A stretch of DNA of 55,533 nt from Hyphococcus sp. (GCA_021604585.1 BQJG01000017.1:1-55533), one strand, 5' to 3'; shown: positions 42,332 through 51,954, numbered from the stretch's first letter. Notes: a model not told the origin generated them from the letters alone. Numbers and translations are program-made.

Positions 42332-42793
42332 ATGAGCGTTTCATTCAATGTCAACGAGGAAGAGCGTACGGTCGACGCCGATCCGGATACGCCGCTGCTC
42401 TGGGTGCTGCGCGACGAGTTGCATCTAACGGGCACGAAGTTTGGTTGCGGCGTCGCTCAGTGCGGCGCATGCACCGTCTATGTGAATGGTCAGCCACGCC
42501 GGTCTTGCATTACGCCCCTATCGACTGTGTCCGGCATGGATGTAACCACCATCGAAGGGCTGTCAGGTCTCGAAGCCGACGCCATACGCGACGCATGGGC
42601 GGCGCTGGACACCCCCCAATGCGGCTATTGCCAGTCTGGTCAGATCATGTCGGCGGCAGCGCTTTTGCAACGAACGCCAAAGCCAAGCGACGAAGACATC
42701 GACAATGCGCTGGCTGGCAATATTTGCCGGTGCGCGACCTATGTTCGCATTCGCCAGGCGGTGAAAGCCGCCAGCGGAAAGCTGGAGGGTTGA
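42332..42793 (+). CDS. (2Fe-2S) small subunit of a molybdenum hydroxylase (IorA-like)
   Basis: 153 residues. The plant-ferredoxin-type cluster ligands are Cys39, Cys44, Cys47 and Cys59 (CGVAQCGAC...), and the second cluster ligands are Cys97, Cys100, Cys132 and Cys134 (CGYCQSGQ and ICRC). This is the standard two-cluster electron-transfer subunit of the xanthine dehydrogenase superfamily, closest in architecture to isoquinoline 1-oxidoreductase alpha. It passes electrons from the Mo site to an acceptor. No signal of its own, so it would be co-exported with the Tat-signal large subunit. Three bases separate its stop from the next gene. Shine-Dalgarno AAAGGGG. Confidence 0.95.
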   Translation: MSVSFNVNEEERTVDADPDTPLLWVLRDELHLTGTKFGCGVAQCGACTVYVNGQPRRSCITPLSTVSGMDVTTIEGLSGLEADAIRDAWAALDTPQCGYCQSGQIMSAAALLQRTPKPSDEDIDNALAGNICRCATYVRIRQAVKAASGKLEG

Positions 42794-42796
42794 CCT

Positions 42797-44995
42797 ATGA
42801 GCATTGCATCAACTCTCACAAATTCCACGCCATCAAGACGGACATTCCTCGCTGGAGCCGGCGGACTGATCATTGGCGTCGCGCTTCCAGTTAAGAGCAA
42901 AGCGCAATCCGGCGCCGAAGCTGTTCTCGGCGCGACTGCCGCTGACAGCGTCTATGCGCCTAACGCATTTATCCGTATCGGGACGAATAATATCGTCACG
43001 GTGTTGTTCAAGCATATCGAATTTGGACAAGGGACGGCGACAGGTCTGTCGACCCTTGTCGCTGATGAACTTGACGCCGACTGGAGTCAGATTCGCGCCG
43101 AGAATGCGCCCTCCAATGCGGCGCTTTATGGCAACGCCGCCTTTGGCGGGATGCAAGGCACGGGCGGCTCCACGGCAATGGCGGCTTCCTTCATGGTCAT
43201 GCGGCAGGCCGGAGCCGCTGCAAAATCCATGTTGATCGCTGCAGCAGCGAAATCATGGGGCGTGCCGCCGGGGCAGATCACCGTGTCCAAAGGCGTTATA
43301 AGCCATGCTGCGAGCGGTCGTTCAGCGAATTTTGGCGAGCTTGCGGAAGCGGCGGCGCTCGAAACCCCACCTGCCGAACCGACACTGAAAACGCCTGAAC
43401 AGTTCATTTATATTGGTAAAGCGATCCCGAAGCTCGATACGGTCGGCAAGTCCACAGGCGAGACGCAGTTTACGCTCGATGTTTATCGCGAGGGCATGCA
43501 AACGGTGGTGGTCAAGCATCCCGACAAGTTCGGCGCCAAAGCGGCGAGTGTTGACGATGCTGCGGCGCGCGCCGTGCCGGGCGTTGTTGACATTAAAACA
43601 ATCACCGACGGCGTCGCTGTTTATGCACGCAATTCCTTTGCGGCGCTCAAAGGGCGCAAAGCGCTTAATGTCACCTGGGACGAAAGCGCTGCGGAGAAAC
43701 GTTCGTCCGTACAAATAGCCAAGGAACGCGTTGACGCGGTCAAGTCGCGCGGCGCCGTCGCGGGAGAAAAGGGCGATATAGACGCTGCGCTCAGCTCTGC
43801 GTCGATGGCGCACGAAGCGGAATATCTTTTCCCGTATCTGGCGCATGCGCCCATGGAACCAATGGACGCCGTGATGGAGCGAAGCGCCGACGGCGGCGTA
43901 GAGGTCTGGATGGGCAGCCAGTTCCCGTCTCTCGACCATCCGACAATCGCGCAAATTTGCGGTCTCGATCCATCGCAGGTCAAGCTCAACGTGCAATATG
44001 CCGGTGGCAGTTTCGGGCGCCGCGCACAGCCGACCGCCCACGTGGCGCGCGAAGTGGCTGAACTGTTCATGAGCGCTGGCGGCCAGACGCCGGTCAAACT
44101 GATGTGGACTCGCGAGGACGATATTCAGGGCGGCTATTACCGTCCGATGACGGCGCACCGTCTTCGTGGCGGCCTCGATGCAAACGGCCAGATCGCAGCG
44201 TGGGAACATGTTATTGCAGGTCAGTCATTTCTCGTCGGCTCGCCATTCGAGGCGACGATACAAAATGGTGTCGATTCCAGCATGGTCGAGGGCGCGTCAG
44301 AGCTTCCCTATAATGTGCCCAATTTCCATTGCTCCGCTCACATCATAAACAACCCGGTGACGACATTGTGGTGGCGTTCGGTCGGTCACACCCATACTGG
44401 CTATGTTGTCGAGACATTCATTGACGAGCTGTTGGAAAAGGCTGGGAAAGAATCAGTCGAAGGCCGCCTCGCGCTGATGACCGAACCGAAGCATCAGCGT
44501 CTCGCAGGCGTGCTGCGCCGGGTTGCCCAGATGGCGGGTGGCATGACGGCGCCGGCTGGCCGCGCGCGCGGCGTCGCAGCGGTTGAATCGTTCCGCTCTT
44601 ATGTGGCGCAGATCGCCGAAGTGTCGATCGAGAACGGCATTCCTCGCGTTCATAAGGTCTGGTGCGCTGTCGATTGCGGGGTTGCTGTCAACCCTGAAGT
44701 CGTCAAGGCGCAGATGGAAGGCGGCATAGGCTACGGTCTCGGCGCCGTGCTGTTCAACGAGCTTACGCTGGGCGAGGGCGGCGCCGTCGAACAATCCAAC
44801 TTCCACGATTATCGTTCGCTACGGATTGGCGAGATGCCGGACGTCGAAGTTGCGATCATTGCATCTGCTGAACCGCCCACTGGCGTCGGCGAACCCGGCG
44901 TGCCGCCGATCGGTCCTGCTGTCGCGAACGCTGTGCGCCGGCTTACGGGCGCTACGCCACGAACCCTTCCGATGATCAAAAGCCTACAGAGCTGA
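42797..44995 (+). CDS. Molybdopterin-binding large subunit, aldehyde oxidase/isoquinoline 1-oxidoreductase beta-like
   Basis: 732 residues, normal for the IorB type (a fused domain order without FAD). The twin-arginine signal SRRTFLAGAGGLIIGVALP is at about residues 14-32, so the enzyme is exported folded. Cofactor-contact segments include FGQGTATGLSTLVADEL, GGSFGRRAQP and WWRSVGHTHTG. The catalytic Glu lies in GVGEPGVPPIGPA near the C-terminus. It hydroxylates an N-heterocycle or aldehyde using water; the substrate is unknown. It forms an operon with the Fe-S subunit and a dihaem lipoprotein, the expected electron route to the respiratory chain. Confidence 0.94.
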   Translation: MSIASTLTNSTPSRRTFLAGAGGLIIGVALPVKSKAQSGAEAVLGATAADSVYAPNAFIRIGTNNIVTVLFKHIEFGQGTATGLSTLVADELDADWSQIRAENAPSNAALYGNAAFGGMQGTGGSTAMAASFMVMRQAGAAAKSMLIAAAAKSWGVPPGQITVSKGVISHAASGRSANFGELAEAAALETPPAEPTLKTPEQFIYIGKAIPKLDTVGKSTGETQFTLDVYREGMQTVVVKHPDKFGAKAASVDDAAARAVPGVVDIKTITDGVAVYARNSFAALKGRKALNVTWDESAAEKRSSVQIAKERVDAVKSRGAVAGEKGDIDAALSSASMAHEAEYLFPYLAHAPMEPMDAVMERSADGGVEVWMGSQFPSLDHPTIAQICGLDPSQVKLNVQYAGGSFGRRAQPTAHVAREVAELFMSAGGQTPVKLMWTREDDIQGGYYRPMTAHRLRGGLDANGQIAAWEHVIAGQSFLVGSPFEATIQNGVDSSMVEGASELPYNVPNFHCSAHIINNPVTTLWWRSVGHTHTGYVVETFIDELLEKAGKESVEGRLALMTEPKHQRLAGVLRRVAQMAGGMTAPAGRARGVAAVESFRSYVAQIAEVSIENGIPRVHKVWCAVDCGVAVNPEVVKAQMEGGIGYGLGAVLFNELTLGEGGAVEQSNFHDYRSLRIGEMPDVEVAIIASAEPPTGVGEPGVPPIGPAVANAVRRLTGATPRTLPMIKSLQS

Positions 44996-45004
44996 GGAAC
45001 GACC

Positions 45005-45655
45005 ATGCGCATTCACTCAAAGCTCGCCGCCGCAACCGCAACCGGCGCCGGTCTCTTGCTTCTGGCCTCCTGCGGACAGAAAAACGAAAGCGGTGAGACC
45101 AGCACCGCAGTGCTCGAATTGAATGGATTGAAAACGCCTGCAGCCTTTGCGTCGATCACGGACGACACTGAGCGTGCAAGCGCGCTGTTCGACGAAATGT
45201 CGAAAGTCATGCTGCACCCCCGATGTGCAAATTGTCATCCGCGATCTGGCGGGCCGACGCAGGGTGACGACATGCATCCCCATAATCCGCCGGTTATTCG
45301 CGGTGAGGGCATGGGCGCCGCCGGCATGGAATGTTCAACCTGTCACGGCGCCGCCAATGTGGAATTCGCCAGCATGACAGGGTCGATCCCCGGCGCGGAG
45401 CCATGGCTGCTGGCGCCGCAACCGATGGGCTGGGTTGGCGCAACACCTGCCGAACTCTGTGCGCAACTCAACAATCCCGAACTGACTGGCGGACGCACGG
45501 TTGAAGATCTGATCGAGCACAATGGCCGCGATCACCTCGTCAACTGGGCCTGGCATCCTGGCGAAGGACGCACGCCGGCGCCAGGCGATCAGGAAACCTT
45601 CGGCGCGCTGACCGCCGCCTGGGTCGAAGCCGGCGCGCACTGTCCGGCGAGCTGA
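45005..45655 (+). CDS. Dihaem cytochrome c lipoprotein, partner of the molybdoenzyme
   Basis: 216 residues. Lipoprotein signal with lipidated Cys23 (LLLLASC), then two haem-c motifs: CANCH (74-78) and CSTCH (110-114). The C-terminal half has no further haem motif but is His/Trp-rich (RDHLVNWAWHPG). Proteins of this type are annotated as isoquinoline 1-oxidoreductase subunits and accept electrons from IorAB on the periplasmic side. The start is 9 bp after the large-subunit stop, with GAGGAACGACC before the ATG. Last gene of the module; a diverged infA fragment begins 7 bp after its stop. Confidence 0.92.
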   Translation: MRIHSKLAAATATGAGLLLLASCGQKNESGETSTAVLELNGLKTPAAFASITDDTERASALFDEMSKVMLHPRCANCHPRSGGPTQGDDMHPHNPPVIRGEGMGAAGMECSTCHGAANVEFASMTGSIPGAEPWLLAPQPMGWVGATPAELCAQLNNPELTGGRTVEDLIEHNGRDHLVNWAWHPGEGRTPAPGDQETFGALTAAWVEAGAHCPAS

Positions 45656-45661
45656 TCAGCT

Positions 45662-45768
45662 TATGATTTGAGCACAAGCCGCATCACCTTCGGTCACAAA
45701 CCGGAAGGTCAGGCGCCTGCGTAACAGAAACAGCGCAGCAACTACAAAGCGCGCGGACGTCACTAGTC
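45662..45768 (+). pseudogene. infA 3' remnant
   Basis: 107 bp that align without gaps to 42042-42148, the last third of infA. I count about 14-17 mismatches. In the infA frame it reads YDLSTSRITFGHKPEGQAPA, then a stop (tcg to taa), then QKQRSNYKARGRH and a TAG. Most changed codons are synonymous (tac/tat, att/atc, aag/aaa, caa/cag, gca/gcg, cgg/cgt, cat/cac), so the sequence diverged under protein-level constraint before truncation. It therefore probably derives from another organism's or a paralogous infA, not from a recent local copy. It marks the right edge of the molybdoenzyme module. The 45769-46054 region beyond it holds only the terminator and no gene. Confidence 0.85.
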
Positions 45769-45790
45769 TCGCTGCTTGCCGTACTGATTG

Positions 45791-45827
45791 AAAACAAGCA
45801 CCTGCGTTCCGCGCAGGTGCTTGTTTT
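45791..45827. terminator. Strong intrinsic terminator
   Basis: AAAACAAGCACCTGCG (45791-45806) and CGCAGGTGCTTGTTTT (45812-45827) form a perfect 16-bp stem around TTCCG, ending in a TTTTCGTTTT tract. The A-run on the other side lets it work in both directions. It closes the molybdoenzyme transcript and may have been the original terminator of the infA remnant just upstream. Confidence 0.9.
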
Positions 45828-46054
45828 CGTTTTGGGGTGGGGAATGGTTATACAGGGGGCGGCAGTACGGTCGCTCCTTTTGTTGTTCAGCATCATGACT
45901 ATCGTTGTTAACAATTTCATCGAATTGAGCCATGACTATAAAGTCGCTCGCAAGCCAACACGTAAAGGCTTGCATTAAGAGTAAGATTCGATGACGTTAA
46001 ATGGACCCAGTATTAAAGACTGCGTTGCCGGATTGCCTTCAGCACGGAGCATGT

Positions 46055-47635
46055 ATGTCTGAAACCGACTTTATTATCATCGGAGCAGGAACAGCCGGGT
46101 CGGTATTGGCAAGCCGACTGACTGACGATCCATCAAGTCATGTGCTGCTTATTGAGGCAGGTGAAAAACCGTCAAGCATGTTTGTGCGAATGCCGGCGGG
46201 TTTTGCAAAACTGTTTCGCGGGAAATGCGACTGGGCATTCGAAAGTGAGCCTTTGCCGGAGAATGATCGGCGCATATTTGTGCCGCGCGGCAAGATGTTG
46301 GGCGGGTCCTCGAATATCAACGCCCAGATGCATCAATGGTGTCACCCCGCAGACTTCGATGGTTGGGCCGACGGTGGCGCGAGTGGTTGGGCTTGGTCGG
46401 ACGTCTCACAGGTGTTCATCGATCAGGAGACTTGGACCGGCGAATCCGCCAACCGCGCCCGTGGAACTGCGGGGCCGATGATCATCTCTCCGAACAGGAA
46501 TGCAAATCCGCTTTCGCATTCATTTGTCGCCACGACGCGAGCGCTGGGAATTGATGGCCCTGCGGACTACAATGGCGGGGCTTACGATGGCGCATGGATC
46601 GCCCAACTTGCCCACAAAAATGGACAGCGATTCAGTGCTTATGACGCATATTTGAAACCAGCTATGCGGCGCAAATCATTGCAAGTCGTCACCGGTGCGG
46701 TGGTGACAAGCCTCCTAATAGAAGGAGGGAGCTGTGCTGGAGTGGTGACTCAGTCGGCGCGCGGCGAGATTGTTCATCGCGCTAAGGGCGGCGTGATATT
46801 GACCGCCGGAGCCTACGGCACTCCCAAGATTTTGATGCTTTCCGGAATCGGGCCCGGCGACGCACTCAATCAATTGGGAATCAAGGTGCAGGTGAATGCA
46901 CCGGAGGTTGGTTCAAATTTACAGGAACATCCGCTCGTACCTTTGCGTTTTTCCACGACACGAAATGACACCTTGAAAAGTGCTGAGTCCGTTGGAAACT
47001 TGCTTCGGTACTTGCTTTTGCGAAGGGGCCCGCTCGCATCTAATGCAATCGAAGCCTTCGCATTCACACGCGTTGAAAACGAAAACGCTTCTGCGCCTAA
47101 TCTAGAGTTGCTATTTACGCCGTTAGATTGGCGTGGCCAAGGGCTAGAGCCGCCGCAAGTTCATGCTTATGGCATTGCATCTATAGTACTTAACCCACAA
47201 TCGCGAGGCTCCGTAACGCTGCGCGGCAAAGACCCCGCGCTTCCGCCAAAAATTGACCTCGGTTTGCTGTCGGATAAGGACGGTAGAGACGCTCGTGTGA
47301 TAATCGCCGGAATGCGTCTCGCCCAAAAAATTGCAGCCTCAGCTCCGCTATCGCTCGAAACAACAGGCGGCGTTGAGCCACTCCCGGAAAATGATTCTAG
47401 CGAAGCACTTTATGAGCATGCATTGCGTGAGATACAGACCGTTTATCATCCAACATCGACCTGCCGGATGGGCACGGACGCCCACCCTGTCGTTAGCCCA
47501 ACGCTTGCGGTAAATGGAGTTGATCGACTGTGGATTGCCGACGCATCAGTCATGCCTGCCGTGCCTAGAGGCCATCCCAACGCTGTGGTCGCGATGATTG
47601 CTCATCGCGCCGCCGACATGATTCGAAGGAAATAG
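46055..47635 (+). CDS. GMC-family FAD-dependent oxidoreductase
   Basis: 526 residues. FAD-binding GAGTAGSVLASRL at residues 10-22, the GMC signature segment GGSSNINAQMHQWC, the second signature GVILTAGAYGTPKILMLSGIGP, and the active-site His pair region HPTSTCRMG (about 465) and GHPNAVVAM (about 506). Resembles choline/alcohol dehydrogenases that oxidise a primary alcohol. The start at 46055 is taken because ACGGAG lies about 8 nt upstream and the flavin fold begins immediately; the open frame extends 18 codons further. Stand-alone gene; no quinone or cytochrome partner adjacent. Confidence 0.92.
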   Translation: MSETDFIIIGAGTAGSVLASRLTDDPSSHVLLIEAGEKPSSMFVRMPAGFAKLFRGKCDWAFESEPLPENDRRIFVPRGKMLGGSSNINAQMHQWCHPADFDGWADGGASGWAWSDVSQVFIDQETWTGESANRARGTAGPMIISPNRNANPLSHSFVATTRALGIDGPADYNGGAYDGAWIAQLAHKNGQRFSAYDAYLKPAMRRKSLQVVTGAVVTSLLIEGGSCAGVVTQSARGEIVHRAKGGVILTAGAYGTPKILMLSGIGPGDALNQLGIKVQVNAPEVGSNLQEHPLVPLRFSTTRNDTLKSAESVGNLLRYLLLRRGPLASNAIEAFAFTRVENENASAPNLELLFTPLDWRGQGLEPPQVHAYGIASIVLNPQSRGSVTLRGKDPALPPKIDLGLLSDKDGRDARVIIAGMRLAQKIAASAPLSLETTGGVEPLPENDSSEALYEHALREIQTVYHPTSTCRMGTDAHPVVSPTLAVNGVDRLWIADASVMPAVPRGHPNAVVAMIAHRAADMIRRK

Positions 47636-47669
47636 CCCTGCTTGTTGTGCTGGCAAATCATCGGGAGAA

Positions 47670-47760
<91 letters not shown>

Positions 47761-47955
47761 GGGCGCGAAAGCCGCGAAAGGGCGGTTTCGCGAAATGCGA
47801 AGGCCTGAAATAGCGCGCCCGGCGGAAATGACAAGCCAAGGGCGCCGATTCTGCGTTATTTTTCAGGGCTCCCACCCTATGTTGCCGGAACCGCGCGAGT
47901 CGCTTAATCCAACGGCAGGCGTCGATGTGACGCCCCTTTTGCGTTCGGACCCCAG

Positions 47956-48969
47956 ATGAGCAAATACGCAGCGTGTACTCTGAAATTGATGGCTCTGGCG
48001 TTTCTGGCCTTGGCGGCGAGTTGTGCGAGCACCCCGAAAAGTCCTGGCGGATCTGCGAGTTCGCCTCACTACAAAATCGGCAAGGCGTATCAGGTTAACG
48101 GCAAATGGTATCATCCGAAAGAAGATCCTAATTATTCCAAAGTCGGAATCGCATCGTGGTATGGCGAACAGTTTCATGGCCGCCTCACTGCCAATGGCGA
48201 GATTTTCGACATGGACCGGATGTCCGCGGCGCACACCACCTTGCCGTTGCCGTCCATGGTCGAAGTGACCAATCTTGAAAATGGCCGTTCAGTCGTGGTG
48301 CGCGTTAATGATCGCGGTCCTTTTGCCCATGATCGCATTATAGACATGTCGCGCGAGGCTGCGCGCCAGCTTGGCTTTGAACGTCAGGGCACTACGCGGG
48401 TTCGCGTTCGCTATGCAGGTCCAGCGCCGCTCACACCCGGCGCGCCGCGCATGGCGACATCATCGCCGGATCGGGTCGCGCGCGCTGCGCCGGTGCGCCA
48501 GGAAACCATCAAACCAGGTGGCGGCGAACCCGACTGTGACCCGATTTCAGAGCTTCTCACAAGCATCGAAAGCGCGCCTGCTTTAACGCCCGGCGCGGAA
48601 GAACTCGCTATCGCTGAAGCGGACTCAGACAGGACCGGAGACGCAGAAATACCAGCGGCGGATCTTTCAACTGCTGATCCCGATGACGCTGTGCTGGTGC
48701 ATCAGGGGGCGAATTCAGATACGCCGCCTGAGGCGATCTATGTCATCAGGGTTGCGGCGTTGTCGAGCCTCGACAATATCGACGCCCTGAGATCACAGCT
48801 TGGCGATATCGGGACGCTGCGCATGTCTCGCGTCGAGACGGAGGCCGGCGCAGTCTTTTACCGGGTCAGCCTTGGGCCATTTGCGACCATTGAGACGGCG
48901 GCGGAAAAGTTGGAAGCTGTCCGCAGAGCAGGCTATGCTGACGCCTCGCTTGTCACGCTGACGCCATAA
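47956..48969 (+). CDS. rlpA: RlpA-like septal peptidoglycan protein with SPOR domain
   Basis: 337 residues: lipoprotein signal (ALAASC, Cys23), double-psi beta-barrel (about 60-155; GIASWYGEQFHG, VRVNDRGPF, DMSREAARQLGF), an acidic low-complexity linker (about 165-255), and a C-terminal SPOR domain (about 258-335) that binds denuded glycan at the septum. RlpA proteins of some bacteria are lytic transglycosylases acting on glycan lacking stem peptides. It precedes the dacC carboxypeptidase gene by 83 bp, a common pairing in alphaproteobacteria. Confidence 0.93.
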   Translation: MSKYAACTLKLMALAFLALAASCASTPKSPGGSASSPHYKIGKAYQVNGKWYHPKEDPNYSKVGIASWYGEQFHGRLTANGEIFDMDRMSAAHTTLPLPSMVEVTNLENGRSVVVRVNDRGPFAHDRIIDMSREAARQLGFERQGTTRVRVRYAGPAPLTPGAPRMATSSPDRVARAAPVRQETIKPGGGEPDCDPISELLTSIESAPALTPGAEELAIAEADSDRTGDAEIPAADLSTADPDDAVLVHQGANSDTPPEAIYVIRVAALSSLDNIDALRSQLGDIGTLRMSRVETEAGAVFYRVSLGPFATIETAAEKLEAVRRAGYADASLVTLTP

Positions 48970-49052
48970 TATGAGCGCGGCCTCGCCTGAAATGGCGGGC
49001 ATTCGTTCCATCGGCGCCGATTGCCACAGAGAGTACTCACAGGAGACCGGAC

Positions 49053-50234
49053 TTGCAGTTTTCAAAGATTTTCGCCGCCGTGATGTTGATGTGTGCAGGC
49101 AGCGGGTGGGGCCCCGCGTGGGCGCAGACGCCGCTTACGACACCCGCCGAATATGCGTTGATTATGGATTACCGCACGGGCGAGATCCTGTTTGAAAAAA
49201 ATGCGCGCATTCCGACCGCGCCGGCCTCTATGTCAAAGCTGATGACCATCGCTATTGTCTTCGAACGCTTGAAAGACGGCTCGCTTAAACTCACCGATGA
49301 ATTTGACGTTAGCGAAAAAGCTTGGCGTGAACGCGAGGGCTCGTCCATGTGGGTCCGCGTCGGCGACAGAATTCCGGTGCTCGATATTTTACGCGGGATT
49401 ATCGTTCAGTCCGGCAATGATGCATGCATTGTTGTTGCGGAAAACATCTCCGGCTCCGAAGAAGCGTTCGTCGAACTGATGAACCGCAAAGCTCATGAGT
49501 GGGGACTGAATGATTCCACTTTCGCCAATCCGCACGGGCTTCCCGATCCCAATCAAAAGATGAGCATGCGCGATCTTGCCGTGCTGACGCGCAAGATCAT
49601 TTCCGACTATGGCGAGTATTACGCTCTCTTTGCGGAACGCGAATTCACCTGGGAGAAAATCAGACAAGCGAACAGAAACCCGATCCTCGATCTGGTTGAA
49701 GGCGCGGACGGTTTGAAGACCGGCCATACGGAAGAATCCGGTTATGGCCTTGTCGGCTCGGCGCTGCAGGGCGATGAGCGCCGCATCATCGTTGTGAACG
49801 GCCTAACATCCGAGCGCGAACGGGCAACCGAATCCGCGCGGCTGTTGCGCCTTGCTTTCAACGATTTCAGCACGAAAACCTTTTACCAGCCGGGGGATGT
49901 CGTCGGCGAAGCGCAGGTATTTAAGGGAAAGACTGCGACCGTGCCGTTGATCACGCGCGAGCCAGTTAAATTGATCATGCATCGTTCGTTGATGGATGAC
50001 GCCAAGGCGACCATTGTCTATCAGGGGCCTGTCGCTGCGCCGGTGAAGGAAAACCAGCAGATCGGAACCTTGCGGATTGAAGCGCCGAACGGACCGGCGC
50101 GCGAATACCGCCTTTATGCCGGTCAAACGGTGAAGGAAGCGGGCATTTGGGGCAAGATTGGATTAGCCGCGCAAAGATTGCTGGCGAAGCCCGATGCAGC
50201 GCCTGAAACCGCCAGCGGCGAAACCGCGAACTAA
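49053..50234 (+). CDS. D-alanyl-D-alanine carboxypeptidase (PBP5/6 type)
   Basis: 393 residues. Signal peptide cleaved near AWAQT (about residue 25). Active-site triads of class A low-molecular-mass PBPs: SxxK at 59-62 (SMSK), SxN at 120-122 (SGN), KTG in GADGLKTGH (about 227). A C-terminal PBP5-like beta domain and an amphipathic tail (IWGKIGLAAQRLL) probably anchor it to the periplasmic membrane face. Trims the terminal D-Ala of stem peptides. The start is TTG with AGGAG seven bases upstream. The stop is immediately followed by the tmk ATG, so the two are coupled. Confidence 0.95.
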   Translation: MQFSKIFAAVMLMCAGSGWGPAWAQTPLTTPAEYALIMDYRTGEILFEKNARIPTAPASMSKLMTIAIVFERLKDGSLKLTDEFDVSEKAWREREGSSMWVRVGDRIPVLDILRGIIVQSGNDACIVVAENISGSEEAFVELMNRKAHEWGLNDSTFANPHGLPDPNQKMSMRDLAVLTRKIISDYGEYYALFAEREFTWEKIRQANRNPILDLVEGADGLKTGHTEESGYGLVGSALQGDERRIIVVNGLTSERERATESARLLRLAFNDFSTKTFYQPGDVVGEAQVFKGKTATVPLITREPVKLIMHRSLMDDAKATIVYQGPVAAPVKENQQIGTLRIEAPNGPAREYRLYAGQTVKEAGIWGKIGLAAQRLLAKPDAAPETASGETAN

Positions 50235-50891
50235 ATGCGCAAGGAGTCTCATTCTCCGGGCCTGTTTATATCGTTTGAAGGCGGTGACGGCGCTGGAAAG
50301 TCAACACAGATCAGATTGCTTGCCGACGCGTTGCGCGCAACAGGACGCGAGGTCGTCACGACGCGGGAGCCGGGCGGTTCGCCGGGCGCCGAATCTATTC
50401 GCAAACTACTGCTTGAAGGCGCAGCCGATAAATGGTCTCCACTCACCGAAGCTCTGCTGATGTATGCTTCGCGTGCGGACCACCTGGAACGGACCATAGA
50501 GCCAGCATTGAAACGCGGCGCTATCGTTATCTCGGATCGATTTGCGGATTCGACGATGGCGTATCAGGGCCTTGCTGGCGCGCTCGGCGAGGCGGCAGTT
50601 GCCGCTTTGTATCGATTGGTCGTTGCTAATCGCGGGCCTGACCTTACGATAATTCTGGACCTTCCCGTTGAGGAAGGCTTGAAACGTTCCGGCGCTACGG
50701 GGGGCCAAGAACAACGTTTTGAATCCAAAGGCGAGGCGTATCAGGAACAGGTGCGTGCGGCATTTCTGGAAATCGCCCGCCGAGAGCCAGACCGTTGCGT
50801 GGTGATCAACGCGGCTGGCAAGGCGGCAGACATTGCTGCGCGGATTATAGAGGCCGTTCAGCAGCGGACAGGCTCGCTTTTGAAGGACTGA
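50235..50891 (+). CDS. tmk: Thymidylate kinase
   Basis: 218 residues. Converts dTMP to dTDP. P-loop EGGDGAGKST (15-24), the DR-type RFADSTMAYQG motif, and a LID region RSGATGGQEQRFESKG. Cytoplasmic. The ATG directly follows the dacC stop. It is 40 bp upstream of holB. The tmk-holB pairing is widespread and links nucleotide supply with replication. Confidence 0.96.
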   Translation: MRKESHSPGLFISFEGGDGAGKSTQIRLLADALRATGREVVTTREPGGSPGAESIRKLLLEGAADKWSPLTEALLMYASRADHLERTIEPALKRGAIVISDRFADSTMAYQGLAGALGEAAVAALYRLVVANRGPDLTIILDLPVEEGLKRSGATGGQEQRFESKGEAYQEQVRAAFLEIARREPDRCVVINAAGKAADIAARIIEAVQQRTGSLLKD

Positions 50892-50931
50892 TGGCCTTCC
50901 AAAGAGACGCCCGACCGCTTAGAAAATCCCT

Positions 50932-51954
50932 ATGGATGATGAGTTAGTTTCGCCCCGCGATCGTGCCCGTCAAGTTGGGCGTGATGGGCTAGAACGCAGC
51001 CTGCGAGAGACAATCAACGATGGCGCTCTCACGCATGGCTGGATCATTGCGGGGCCGCCCGGCGCTGGCAAAGCGACGCTCGCCTATCGCATGGCGCGCG
51101 CTTTGCTCGATCCCAATACACTGGAGAATAACGAGACGCTGGACATGCCGGAGGACAGCCGGACGTTTCGCCTGATCGCGGGAGAGGCGCATCCCGATTT
51201 ATTTGTCGCTGAACGATTGTGGGACGAGAAGAAAGGCAAGCATCAGTCTGAAATTAATGTGGAAACCATTCGCAAACTCACGGCGTTTCTGAACAGGACA
51301 GCATCCGGCGGCGGCGCGCGCGTGGCGATAGTGGATACAGCAGACGACATGAACCGTAACGCGGCTAATGCGCTCCTAAAGGCGCTTGAGGAGCCGCCAA
51401 AGGGAGCGACTTTGCTGCTATTATCTTCCGCTCCCGGACGATTATTGCCGACCGTTCGTTCGCGCTGCCGCCGGATTGATCTGGCGCCGGTCGACAGTAC
51501 AACAATTGAGCAATTGCTGGCGAATGAAGGTGTCGGCGCTGGGGACGCGAGTAAAATTGCAAAACATGCGCGCGGCCGGCCAGGCTATGCGCTGATGCTG
51601 GCTGCGGGCGAGGGGGCGGAGGCGATATCACTGGCGCATCAATTTTTGAATGCGGCGCAGTCCGGCGCGAGTCTATCCAAAGTCATTACCGGCGTCACAG
51701 GCAAGGCTGGCGAAGCACGTTGGCCTGTGTTTCGGGATACAATCATAGCCCAGCTCTCCGACGCAGCGCGCTCAACGGCGCTACAGGATGGCGCTGACGG
51801 ATTTGAAGGCGTCGAAGCAGGTGCGCTCCTTGATGGGTGGCAAGCCGTCTCTCAACTTTGCGGACGCGGCGAAGCGCTTAATCTCGATCGGGCGCAATTG
51901 ATTGAAGCGATGGCTTTTGATCTTCGCAATGCGCTGCGCGGAAGGGTTGCCTGA
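50932..51954 (+). CDS. holB: DNA polymerase III subunit delta'
   Basis: 340 residues. AAA+ clamp-loader subunit. The Walker A region is GPPGAGKATLAYRMARALL, the sensor-1 area LLSSAPGRLLPTVRSRC carries the SRC motif, and helical lid and collar domains follow. Delta' completes the clamp-loader ring at the replication fork. Its stop is 4 bp before the tatD start. In many alphaproteobacteria metG lies between holB and tatD; here the slot is empty. Confidence 0.93.
   Translation: MDDELVSPRDRARQVGRDGLERSLRETINDGALTHGWIIAGPPGAGKATLAYRMARALLDPNTLENNETLDMPEDSRTFRLIAGEAHPDLFVAERLWDEKKGKHQSEINVETIRKLTAFLNRTASGGGARVAIVDTADDMNRNAANALLKALEEPPKGATLLLLSSAPGRLLPTVRSRCRRIDLAPVDSTTIEQLLANEGVGAGDASKIAKHARGRPGYALMLAAGEGAEAISLAHQFLNAAQSGASLSKVITGVTGKAGEARWPVFRDTIIAQLSDAARSTALQDGADGFEGVEAGALLDGWQAVSQLCGRGEALNLDRAQLIEAMAFDLRNALRGRVA

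Noticed and set aside
43322..44209. Long minus-strand open frame inside the molybdopterin subunit gene
   Set aside because: Antisense shadow of a clear IorB-like coding region; Arg-rich and without a ribosome binding site or homology.
45662..45768. infA remnant as a functional second IF-1
   Set aside because: Only the last third aligns, there is no start or OB-fold N-terminus, and the frame has a premature stop.
45763..45975. Minus-strand frame in the gap after the molybdoenzyme module
   Set aside because: It runs through the strong terminator hairpin and has no protein-like features.
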